The notes under the pieces were generated by a model. That model worked only from the letters and a program-made list of their open reading frames with translations, was not told where the DNA came from and made no database searches. Both the position numbers and the translations under genes were made by a program. Shown here in pieces: positions 1-8,334 of a stretch of 14,023 bases of DNA (the stretch's first letter is position 1; each line of letters starts with the position of its first letter). The DNA is from Haplosporangium gracile. Taxonomy: Eukaryota; Mortierellomycota; Mortierellomycetes; Mortierellales; Mortierellaceae. Where the stretch lies: NCBI GenBank assembly GCA_015499985.1, contig JAAAUF010000569.1, positions 13,497 to 27,519 on the forward strand, given 5' to 3'.

Positions 1-9
1 TTTGAGTAG
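1..9 (+). other. 3' end of an intron of the RIX1-like gene (probable)
   Basis: An in-frame TGA at 3-5 closes the RIX1 reading frame, so the exon must start after base 5. A TAG at 7-9 is the best acceptor, because seven of the eight other introns I can place in this window end in TAG. Later AGs (13-14, 23-24, 26-27) remain possible. Coding earlier than this lies outside the window. Confidence 0.5.
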
Positions 10-1730
10 ACAAGGCGGATCAAGCAGAGATGGCCGGCAGGAATAAATATTTGATCGGCATGCCCGCGCCTGCCAAGGATGCGCTGGAGAGATACCCTCA
101 GTTGTTTGCACGGTTTGCCAGTTTGTCCAAGGTTTTGATCGCGTGCCTGACATGCCCAACCAAGGAAGCCGTGCATCTGCCTCTCAACAACCTCGTCGCC
201 CTTTTGACTCGCGTGTACAACACCAATGCCAAGACACCCATGTCGGATGCTCGTGGAATTGACCAGCAGGAGTACTTTATCTTGATCGCCGGTATCTCTT
301 CCGTTCATCTGGCCGCTAATGAGGTCTTGAAGTCTTTGCTAGCAACTGCACAGGATCATTTGGTCCGCCACATGTCCCACCTTGCCTCGATCGCCATCAA
401 ATCCATTCGTCACTCGTCTGGATCCAGCAGCATCCTTCGGAGCTCGACCTACTCTGTCATCGAGTCCTTTATTCAGGCGTTCGGAATCCCATTTGTCAAC
501 ATGGTCCAGGTGCCCTTGATGGCTGCTCTTCTGGAGGACTTGCGCATGCCCTCTGCCCGCGTGGTCAACCCTCTCGAGATTGGTGCTGGAGGAACCAATC
601 CCAACAGCCGCGCCAACAACCATACCAACACCACCAAGCACAAGGGAGGCGCTGGAAAGAACCGTCGAGGCGGTAATAGCAACCACGCTAATCTTTCTAC
701 CCTAAACCCACTGGAGGAGATTATTAGCGCCCAGGTGTTTACTGCCGCTTTGGACATCATGTCCCTGGTTCTGACGACCTCGGGTCCCAACCTGTCCCCT
801 CACGCCCGTGCCGCAGCTGATACGTTGATCGTCACCCACCTATTGAACAGCCAGCATCATGTTAACCCCATCGAACAGTCCGAGACGCCCTTCTACACGA
901 CCATGGTTCGCGCTCAACTCTACAAGGCCCTGACGGCTTCTGTCTCGTCCCCTGGTGAGACTCAGTCGAGCTTGGTCCCTCTTAGTGTGGGAATCTTCAA
1001 GGCTGGTATGAGCGATCCGGAGAAGTTTGTGAGAGACAATTGTACGACCGCCTTGACGATCTGTGACTTGGTGATGCACAGCCGCTTGCCCCCTATGCAG
1101 CGCGCTCGCACTGTAACCAAGTCCTTGGCTAAGGGTGAGAAGCCTGTTCAGGAGGCTGGTACGACCCTCTTTGGAAACTTTGAGGTTTCTGAGGCTACAT
1201 CTTCTGCCAAGGCTGCCTCTGACGCCGATGCAGATGAGAAGGAGGAGGGGAGCGAGGACGAGGAGGAAGAGGAAGACGAGGAAGAAGACGTGGAGATGGA
1301 GCAGCCCAACCAGGAGGTGGCTCCCTCTATAACGACCTCCATGACAGCTTTCAAGGCTGCTGGAGCTGCCGCTCAGCCTGCCGCCACCAGCACAACTAGC
1401 ACTACCAGTAGTAGTACAGTCTCGGCAGCACATAAGGAGGAAGATACTCAGACTAGTTCGAGCAGTATAGAGGCGGCCAAGACGACATCGTCGACATCTG
1501 CGACGGCCGCTATCACAGACAAGGCGACGTTGACAAAGACTACAACGACCACTACCATGACGACGACTCTTTTGGTCAAGACCTCGTCCGTCTCTGCTGC
1601 AGCCCCGGCATCGACACCAGCGCCTGTTGCAACCGTGACAGCAGAGGCAGCAGACGACCTTGACGATGATGAGATCCCAGAGATTAATATGGATGACGAT
1701 GATGACGATGAGGATATGGATAGCGATTAG
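10..1730 (+). CDS. RIX1: RIX1/PELP1-like pre-rRNA-processing protein, 5'-truncated by the window edge
   Basis: Rix1 (PELP1 in animals) is the scaffold of the nucleolar Rix1-Ipi1-Ipi3 complex. That complex supports ITS2 processing and recruits the Rea1/Mdn1 ATPase to pre-60S particles. Seen here: a helical, Leu-rich region (about 30-580, resuming 700-1110) with the order expected of the RIX1 helical repeats, including VHLPLNNLVALLTRVYNT at about 169-222. A basic Gly/Asn-rich linker interrupts it at about 586-695. Then come an acidic run (about 1227-1305, mostly Glu/Asp), a Ser/Thr/Ala-rich linker (about 1330-1640) and a final acidic tail containing EIPEINMD. An acidic C-terminal half is typical of PELP1. 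The family is normally 700-1100 aa; only about 570 aa are visible. The Met at 30 is probably internal: the RIX1 N-terminal part is missing and an intron acceptor sits just upstream. An unrelated helical-repeat protein cannot be excluded without a search. Confidence 0.72.
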
Positions 1731-1793
1731 ACTTCACCACACACTTTTTTTTTTTGCATGTCCGTTCATATCTCCCTTCATACATCTGCATTC

Positions 1794-1799
1794 AATAAA
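1794..1799 (+). terminator. AATAAA polyadenylation signal of the RIX1-like gene
   Basis: A perfect AATAAA lies 63 nt past the RIX1 stop codon, downstream of an 11-T run at 1745-1755. This fits a short 3'UTR. Confidence 0.6.
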
Positions 1800-1821
1800 A
1801 CCAACTATATTTTAAATTTGT

Positions 1822-1827
1822 TTTATT
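1822..1827 (-). terminator. AATAAA polyadenylation signal of DUO1
   Basis: TTTATT on the + strand reads AATAAA on the - strand, only 8 nt past the DUO1 stop codon. Its predicted cleavage site would fall near the RIX1 signal, so the two convergent 3' ends probably overlap. Confidence 0.55.
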
Positions 1828-1835
1828 ATTTTGTG

Positions 1836-3060
1836 CTAAGAACGCACACCACTACCACCGTTGCCTCCACTACCACTAGCAGCAGCAGCGAGGTTCCGTT
1901 TCCTGTTGGCCGCAATCGCCGACGCATGAGCGTGCGCAGCTGCCGCAAGTGCCGACGAAGACTTTTTGAGAGGGTTATTGTAGCTGCTGTTGTTGGTGGT
2001 GGACGTCATTTGTGTTTGTGAGCGGGTCAGAATAGAGGTGGGGTTGTTAATACTTGAGGAGAGATGTCTGCTGTTGTTGTTGTTGGAGGTAGAAGAGGAT
2101 AGCGATATTGGATTGCCGTGAAGAGTATTGACATTGGTATTGTTGAGGGTGTTCTGGGGACGAGTTGCTTCTTCCATAGCCAAATGGTAGGCGGCCCTTC
2201 GTTCCTGGTGTTCCTTGTCGCGTGCCTCTTCCTATTTTGTTCGATATAAAGTTGTGCATGATCGTGTCAGAAAATATGGTGCAAATAAATTTGAGATATG
2301 TCAAGAATTAACAACCAAAAAGAAAAGGAGAAAGAATATCCGTACCATGGTCTGGCCCTCCCATGCAGGATCCTGCAACAGTTTCTGAGTATGCTCTGTT
2401 TGGGACAGGACTCGAATCCACATATCCAGTAACGTATTCGTCTCATCCGCCGTCTTGTAGAATGTCTATTTTTTGTTGATATGAATATGTGTTTTAAAAA
2501 AGGTTAGCTGAATTCACCGAAAACGTGCAGCTGGAGTATTTTTAATACAGCTATTGAATAGACAAAAATTGCACGTGTTGTTGGCTGCCTGGCTGACGCA
2601 CCTTGAGTTTATCCCTGGCTTCAGTCATACTGGTATCAATGGCATCAAATGCCCGGACCAACCGCCTGGTCTCTTCCAGCTCTGTCAGGATCGACCCCTG
2701 TGAATAAGATGACGATGATGGTACCGTTCCTCCTCCTGTTCCCGCTCCTCCTGCGCCTACTGATGTTGACATTGCCGTCCTCTGCTGCTGTTGTTGCTGT
2801 TGTTGCTGTTGTTGCTGTTGTGCCTCCTGTTGATGTTGTTGCTCCTGTTGGTTTTGGTGTTCGGAGGAAAACATCTCTGGGGGGTCGACGTTATATCGCG
2901 CCCGCTTGACACGACTCGGCGTCCGCATACCTAAAGGAAGTCCTGCACTTGTCGAGGTGGCGTTGGCGTGTTCTGAGGACGATGAAGAGAAGTTGTTGTT
3001 GGTCGCGGCGGCTGTAGAGGCCCCATTGCTGGAGCTCTGGTATTTGAGGTAGTTCATCAT
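1836..3060 (-). CDS. DUO1: DASH (Dam1) complex subunit Duo1, three exons
   Basis: Duo1 is a subunit of the DASH/Dam1 ring, which couples kinetochores to spindle microtubules in fungi. Exons are 2602-3060, 2346-2465 and 1836-2231; both introns are phase 0 and the product is 324 aa. The family signature spans the first junction. The end of exon 1 gives a helix (LEETRRLVRAFDAID, then TEARDKLK), and exon 2 gives TADETNTLLDMWIRVLSQTE followed by HTQKLLQDPAWEG. This matches the Duo1-domain pattern of heptad helix, LLDxWIRxLSQTEHTQ and a PxWxG end (about residues 120-193). The N-terminal 115 residues are Ser/Ala/Gln-rich with a 13-Gln run. Exon 3 starts with a charged helix (EEARDKEHQERR), then runs into an Asn/Ser/Ala-rich tail ending in Gly-rich sequence. 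The start is the first of two adjacent ATGs at 3060; an in-frame TAA seven codons upstream closes the frame. The gene converges on RIX1 and lies in tandem behind RRP12. Confidence 0.85.
2232..2345 (-). other. DUO1 intron 2 (114 nt, GT-AG)
   Basis: The donor is ATG|GTACGG, the acceptor is AAAATAG, and a CTGAC-type branch site lies inside. Splicing is phase 0 and joins the Duo1 domain to the EEARDK helix in frame. Confidence 0.8.
2466..2601 (-). other. DUO1 intron 1 (136 nt, GT-AG)
   Basis: The donor is AAG|GTGCGT, the acceptor is AAAATAG, and a GCTAACC branch site lies inside. Splicing is phase 0 and reconstitutes the Duo1 signature across the junction. Confidence 0.85.
2782..2820 (-). repeat. 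Poly-Gln-coding tract in DUO1 (13 codons)
   Basis: Thirteen consecutive Gln codons in exon 1 are arranged mostly as a 9-nt unit of CAA CAG CAA. They are flanked by further Gln-rich sequence down to about 2860. The mixed CAA/CAG use would stabilise the tract against slippage compared with pure CAG. Confidence 0.9.
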
Positions 3061-3546
3061 CTCTCCTCCTGTCTTTTGTTATTGTTTGCTGGCTTGGATG
3101 ACGATAGGAGTGTCCTTGTATAGGATGACAGTTGAAGATGTGTTCAATAGGTATAAGGATGTTTGTTGTTGTTGCCCTGGAAGACGATGTTGGTCCTGTG
3201 TGAGTCTGTTCTTCCTACTGTCCTTGTCGGCGTCCTTGTGTATTTTGCGATTGAACAAAATGTGAAGAAGTAAAAAGATCGAGAGCAGTTGATGGGCAAA
3301 TAGGAAAAATGGTGTCTGGTGGCTTTGCGACGCGTCCACTTGTCACGCCACGAAAAGCGAAAACGAAAAAAAAAAAAGTTCATTTAAAATTCAAGGCACA
3401 GTCTATTGTTGTTGCTGTTGTTGTTCTTATTGTTGTGAAAAATGCAAAAAAATGTGTGTATTACTTTGTGAAAGAAAAAAGAAAATGATATCAATGGTGG
3501 AATGGTAATGGAAGAGAGAGATGAAAGAAAATGAAAACAAAAAGAT
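3061..3546 (-). promoter_or_regulatory. DUO1 upstream region and RRP12 3' flank
   Basis: This 486-bp spacer lies between the RRP12 stop and the DUO1 start, both on the - strand. It holds no credible gene: the frames open here begin with GTG or have no family character. The half near RRP12 (about 3400-3546) is A/T-rich, with an imperfect GTT/GTTGCT run at about 3405-3436; I see no AATAAA for RRP12. The middle (3330-3378) carries the cell-cycle-type elements listed separately. The part next to DUO1 is presumably its 5'UTR. Confidence 0.6.
3330..3378 (-). promoter_or_regulatory. MCB plus SCB-like cell-cycle promoter cluster upstream of DUO1
   Basis: ACGCGT at 3330-3335 is a perfect MluI cell-cycle box (the palindromic Mbp1/MBF site). 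CACGAAAA at 3349-3356 is a perfect Swi4/SBF site, followed by two more CGAAAA cores at 3358 and 3364 that run into an A-tract. The cluster lies about 270-320 bp upstream of the DUO1 ATG. In yeasts these sites drive G1/S transcription. Function here is inferred from the motif match and position only. Confidence 0.45.
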
Positions 3547-6500
3547 TTAAGAACGACGGCCGGGCTTGCCAGACTTGCGCTTCTCAGACTTGCTCTTGTT
3601 GGTCAAGGAAAGACCTTCCTTGGCTCCCTTGCGCAACGATGTCAATGGGACATATGCATAGGGGTCGACACGGCCCTTCTTCTTGACATCTCCTCCTGCC
3701 TTCTTGGCCTTGAAGTCCTGACCCATCAACTTGACAGGACGCTGGTCCTTGAATCCCTTTGACCGGATAGGTCCTGCTCCGCCAGCCTGCTCCATCTCAG
3801 TATCATCGTCCTTGCCCAAAACACCGCGCTTGTTGGTCTTGTTAAACTTGATCCTGCCACCTTGACCACGTGTGAATCCGTCCACAGACTTCAGCGACTC
3901 GAGGTAGTTGTTCTCAGCCTGATCCAACTCCATAGTCTCCTCATCCACCTCCTCCTCATCATTACCATCCTCGTTCTCGTCGTCACTATCGTCAATGACA
4001 AGTTTACCATCGGATGAGGTCTTGAAGGCCGAGGACAAGTCCTTGAGCTTGCGAGGCGTCTGTGTGCTGGGATGCGAGGCTGTCACACGAGAGACAACGG
4101 TCCGGTCGAGGAAATCCAATGGGGTATCGCCATCCTCCTTGATCCAGGCGTCAGCACCCTGCTTCTTTTTGTTGGATTTTTTCTGTGCGGCCTTGCCCTC
4201 GTTGGCTCCATCATCATCCTCATCATCGTCACTGAGATCACTCTCACTGCCGTAAAGAGCATCCTCATACGCGCTTCCAAAGTTGGTCTGCATGTAGAGG
4301 GGCTTGTTCGACTTCTTGGAGGTATCCTCCTCGCCCTCCTCGTCATCGTCACCCTCCATGTCCATACCAGAGGAACCGTTCTTTTTGTTACGCTTGGCAC
4401 GCTCACGACGCTTCTTAATGTTGACCAACAGCTTCTTGTCGGCCTCGGGGACAAAGACAACGACATCGTCATATCCGAACCGACGCACCAAACGCTCGAG
4501 AATATGACGGACCTTGACCTTGAAGTGACCCTTGTGCTCGTGCGACCAGCGGATCATACCACTGACAATCTCCTGCAAGTGGCCACGGACAACATCGGCA
4601 TCCAGACTGACGGTGGTGACCTTGATGAAACCGAGAGCAGACTTGACAATCTCGCGGTTCGAAGAGTTGACAAACAAGTGCATGGTGCCAATCATCTCCG
4701 AAACCATCGAGGGCTCTAAATCCTTGTGGAACTCAAACAAGAGTCTCGACAACGACGTGATGGCGGCAGAGACCATGTGAGGGGTAGTACCAGCCAAACC
4801 AGCTGTCACCATGGTGAAGTACTCGCTGATCGTGGCAGGGGTCTCAACAGCCTCGCCCTCCATATCGCCAACGCGCTCGGTCGAAATCACACCTCCAGCC
4901 TTCATTTTGTGACCCATGGCAACCAAAAGGGCATAGGCGACATCACGGGTCTTCTCGTTGACCTCCTTGGTGGCGACAACCACCTCAGACAAGATTGAAG
5001 GGATAAAGTACAAATCGGTGGGCTCCAAGAGCGAGATCACCTGGCCGATCAACGACAAACGAGCACGCTTGGCAGTGGCGGTAGCAGCAGCGGTTGTATC
5101 CAAGATGTTACGCATAAGCTCTTCCAAGTTGGCTTTCAGGACAACGCGGCCAGTCTCAGTCTCGGCCATCGAGTTGACAATTTTGTAGGCTTTCTTCTGG
5201 AGAGCGGCATCGGCATCGTTGGCGAAAAGGGAGACGACGATGGAGTACAAGTTGGCCATGCTCCGTCCATCAACGTAGGGGACCATGATATCAGCAAGAT
5301 CCATCAAGTTGTGGGAGGCAGGGGGAGCATCACCCTGCTGGACAGGAGGCTGGACGGTAGTCAAGGCAGTGTTGAGCTGGACCAAAACAGCCGAGAAGGT
5401 CTCCTGCAAATCCTTAGGAGTCGAAATGCTGAGGTACATACGCATGACCTCCAGAAGGTACCCACGGAACTGAGGCAAAGTGGCCTGGAAAATGTTGAAG
5501 AAAACCATGAGATAAGGGCGCGAGTATTGCTGAAGGAGCTCGATGTTGCGGGCGGCTTCCTCCTTGGTGATCAAGAACTTGCGCTCCAAAGCCTCGTCGC
5601 TCTCTGTGCTGGCAACGATGGCCTGGTTGCGAGTGACCAAGCTGGTCAAGGCCTGGCAGAGGACGGGGCGGAGATCAGGAACAGAGTAAAGGACGTTGCT
5701 GAAGCGCTCAGCGATCTCCTTGGTGAAAGCCAACTCCATATCAACGGGCAAATCGCAGAAGCCGCTGACAAGACTCCAAACCTGACCGATCAGAGTCTCG
5801 TAGACCTTCTTCATCATCCCGTTCTCACGGCACTCCTGAGCCTTCTGGTTGAGGCGGTCAGCTAAGGGGATCAAAGTGGTGGCAAAATACTCGAACTCAG
5901 TGTTGGTGATAGAGCTCTTAAGCAAGGGCAAGAGCCAGGCACGACCACGCTTGCGCTCCTCGGGGTTGTCAATGTTGAGGGGAAGAGTGTCCAAGAAGAT
6001 GCGAGGCCCAACGGTGCTGATGGCGGTCGACAGAACAACGTCCAAATGAGCCTTCTGGGTGAAGGCGGGAGTGAAACGGAGTTCATCAATGATGGGGAGG
6101 AATGAGACCAACAATGGATTGGCGGCGTGGTTGAGACGCTCGAAAAGGGTCTTCAAAATCTCTAAGACGCCCAACCAAGAGCTCTGGTAGCGAATGTCAA
6201 ATCCTCCCTTGATGGTGGCGGAGATGGTCTCGATCACGTTCCGCTTCTTCTTGCTGTCGGGCTGCTGTCCACGATTGCGCTTCAGCTCCTGAACGGCAAG
6301 ATCGATCATCTCGTCGGTGATGCAGTGGGTGACCAACTGCTTGAGGCAGTCGACGGTCGAGTTATGAACAGAGACAGGGTTGGACGAGTCCAAATTGGGG
6401 AAGATGACCTTGAAGAGCTGAATGATAGGAACAATAGTCTCCTGGGGGATATGAGCACTCTGGCCAGCAGCCTTTAACATATCCTGAAGCCTAGCAGACT

Positions 6501-8170
6501 CGACAAAACCAGCACGGACAACATCCAACCAAAGAGGCATCAATGTGGCATCGTTGGCGTTGGGCTTGAGCTCCAAGACTGCGGTCATGACCTGGGTAAC
6601 CTTGGTGAGTCTGGAAACGATCTGATCCAGGGTCTCTGCTGGGGTCTGTGCCTCCTCCTGGTGAACAACCTTGGGGGCATCTGTCGACTCCTTTGGAGAA
6701 AGCAACGACTCAAAGACCTGAAAGGCTGAAGATGTGAGGTATGGGTTGTTGAGCTTGGGAAGGTGAAGGAGGATGTCGCAGAGAGGGAGGAATTGCTAAT
6801 TTCAGATAGAAAATAGGTCGATGATTCAGGGTTAGCACCTTTATGAGTCTTATACAGCATACTTTTCCGCACTCTCTGGCAAAAACAGGCAATTAGTTTA
6901 TGTACCTCGACGGGCCAGGCCTTTCCGACCATCTTGACGAGCTGAAGGGTATGCAAGATCATCTGGGTGGCGTTCTCCTTGTCCTTGGATCCAGCAGCTC
7001 CGACAACTCCGTTCCCAGACTCCTTGAGGATCTGCAGTGTAGTCTGGACAACAACCTTCATTCCTGGGTGGACGACCATCATCAGAGGTGGGTGGGTAAC
7101 AATGTTCCTGACAGCCTCCTGAGCACGCTTTCTTGGCTTGGGTCTAGAGTCGAGTGAAAGAATTAGAAGAGTCTGGAGTGCCTTCAAGGTTGTGGTGTGG
7201 TTCCATGTAGCCGAGTCCTGTGCGACCAAAAGGTGCTCCAAGCAGGTGACCAGAGAGCGCATCGAGGGTGCTGTGGGTGCTGGCTGGAGAGCAAGGATAG
7301 TTGTGAAGACGCTCAAAGTGGCGGTGTATTGGGAACGAAGAACGCTAACAGGGACACTATTGATCAGGGAATAGTAAGACGATTAGTTTTACTTTCGTGT
7401 AGGTGTGTAATCAATCCTGGTAGAGCTGAAGGTAGTCCTGCCATGTGGTTCTTACTTGGGGAAGACAATGGCGAGAAGGTTGAGAATGGCGGCGCGCATC
7501 TCCTCGACCTCAGGGTCGTCCTTCTGCTGATCCAAAAGGGACATCTACAAGTTCAAAAAAGAAGCAGGGAGCGTCAATGCCAATGACCTGATCTTGACTG
7601 ATACATATGCATACTGCTAAGGCTGGTTCCTTCCTTGCTGAAATGTTGACTGCGACAAGTTGCTGTTTAGTCATTACCAGTGTGGCGAAGTAGGCGGTTG
7701 GTGTGATCTCGGCTCCCTGCTCCTTTAAGGTCTATTCAACAAGAGCAATAAAAAGTAGACAGACTTCAGGTTAAACCTTTGCTTCTAGTAACACATTGCG
7801 GAGGACTGACAATCGCCTTGTTTCCTACGGTCATCTTTGAGCAAAACCACTCAATTCGAAAGCGCAGTCTGTTACCTCTTCAACAGCAAGCAGCGTAGTA
7901 GCGTGCATCTGCTGGTTGGCGAGCTTGGATGACAGCTGCGTCCTGTGCAGTGGTACAGGCAGGAACGTAATAAAGAAAGGGTATCGCATAGAAAGTCAGC
8001 CAAAAGTGCTCATTATTGCTTGCATATTCTCGCTCGTTTGTCGAAAGTAAGTTGATGCTGCATGAGGGGAAGGTGCGTCGAAGTGAAGTACGAATGGGTA
8101 TGTGTTTCTGTCAAGGAAGAGGGAAGAGTGTCGAGTAAACTTGCCTAATCTTAGCAAAATGCTCATCCAT
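3547..8170 (-). CDS. RRP12: RRP12-like ribosome biogenesis protein (NUC173 domain), six exons
   Basis: Rrp12 is a HEAT/ARM-like nucleolar protein that binds Ran and RNA. It is needed for maturation and nuclear export of pre-40S and pre-60S particles. Exons are 8145-8170, 7876-7942, 7678-7731, 7456-7544, 6906-7356 and 3547-6795. They total 3936 nt in frame (1311 aa), close to yeast and human Rrp12 (about 1230-1300 aa). The start MDEHFAKIR followed by TQLSSKLANQQ matches the N-terminal family pattern; next come PTAYFATL and LCDILLHLPKLNNPYLTSSA. The NUC173 domain is at about residues 425-620 and includes VWSLVSGFCDLPVDM. Helical repeats follow. The last ~270 residues are acidic and Lys-rich and contain the family motif DPYAYVPLTSLRKG, ending in a basic nucleolar-type tail. 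The ATG at 8170 has a good context (A at -3, G at +4). The exon-1 junction needs a GC donor. Codons are strongly biased to C/G-ending forms, which opens long shadow frames on the other strand. Confidence 0.92.
6796..6905 (-). other. RRP12 intron 5 (110 nt)
   Basis: The donor is GAG|GTACAT, a GCTAACC branch site lies inside, and the acceptor is ATTAG. Splicing is phase 0 and joins AWPVE to QFLPLCDILL, a conserved junction region of Rrp12. Confidence 0.85.
7357..7455 (-). other. RRP12 intron 4 (99 nt)
   Basis: The donor is CAA|GTAAGA, a CTAAT branch site lies inside, and the acceptor is AATAG. A split Asn codon (AA plus T) joins AIVFP to VPVSVLRSQY. Confidence 0.85.
7545..7677 (-). other. RRP12 intron 3 (133 nt)
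   Basis: The donor is CTG|GTAATG. A pyrimidine tract precedes the acceptor TTGTAG. Splicing is phase 0 and joins PTAYFATL to MSLLDQQKDD. Confidence 0.82.
7732..7875 (-). other. RRP12 intron 2 (144 nt)
   Basis: The donor is GAG|GTAACA, a TTAAC-type branch lies inside, and the acceptor is GAATAG. Splicing is phase 0 and joins LLAVEE to TLKEQGAEITPTAYF. Confidence 0.82.
7943..8144 (-). other. RRP12 intron 1 (202 nt), non-canonical GC-AG
   Basis: The donor is AG|GCAAGT, the typical extended context of GC introns. A GGCTGAC branch site lies inside and the acceptor is TGCACAG. The split Arg codon AG plus G gives AKIRTQLSSKL, which keeps the spacing I remember for Rrp12. A GT alternative (CAA|GTTTAC to GACGCAG) keeps frame but drops one residue and has a poor donor. 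Confidence 0.7.
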
Positions 8171-8334
8171 CGTGCCGTTGTGTGTGAGGGGTGAGAACAA
8201 AGGGGTGTGATGGATAAAAGCAACGGACAAAACCAACTCAAAAAGAGAAAAAAAAAAAAGAAAAAAAAATAATTTGTTTATTACCAAAAGACAGTCCCAA
8301 TTCCTGTCGCAGTCACTAGGTTGGTTGTGGGTAG
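8171..8334 (-). promoter_or_regulatory. Compact RRP12 upstream region with poly(T) tract
   Basis: Only 164 bp separate the LRR gene's stop from the RRP12 ATG. On the RRP12 coding strand the spacer contains a 30-nt all-pyrimidine, almost all-T tract (8240-8269) about 70-100 bp upstream of the ATG. This is a common nucleosome-depleting promoter element in fungi. The 3' end of the LRR gene shares the spacer. Confidence 0.5.
8277..8282 (-). terminator. AATAAA polyadenylation signal of the LRR gene
   Basis: TTTATT on the + strand reads AATAAA on the - strand, 52 nt past the LRR gene's stop codon. It lies just ahead of the T-rich tract of the RRP12 promoter. Confidence 0.55.

Noticed and set aside
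1758..2021. An 87-codon + strand frame after RIX1
   Set aside because: It lies opposite DUO1 exon 3 and reads simple-sequence codons in reverse.
3079..3383. Two - strand frames upstream of DUO1
   Set aside because: One starts at GTG. The other is Phe/Arg simple sequence from an A-tract and crosses the likely promoter. Neither resembles a protein family.
4072..4719. A 215-codon frame on the + strand opposite RRP12
   Set aside because: It is antisense to a conserved coding exon, begins within it, and results from the C/G-ending codon bias of RRP12. It has no family character.
6796..6905. A possible micro-exon inside RRP12 intron 5 (AG on one side, AAG|GTGCTA on the other)
   Set aside because: Only a 33-nt version would keep frame. 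It would put an unmatched Cys-rich peptide into a conserved junction, and the apparent donor overlaps a good GCTAAC branch site. A single 110-nt intron gives the expected Rrp12 sequence.
7357..8144. snoRNA genes within RRP12 introns
   Set aside because: I looked for C (RTGATGA) and D (CTGA) boxes with a closing stem, and for H/ACA signals. Only imperfect, unpaired matches were present.
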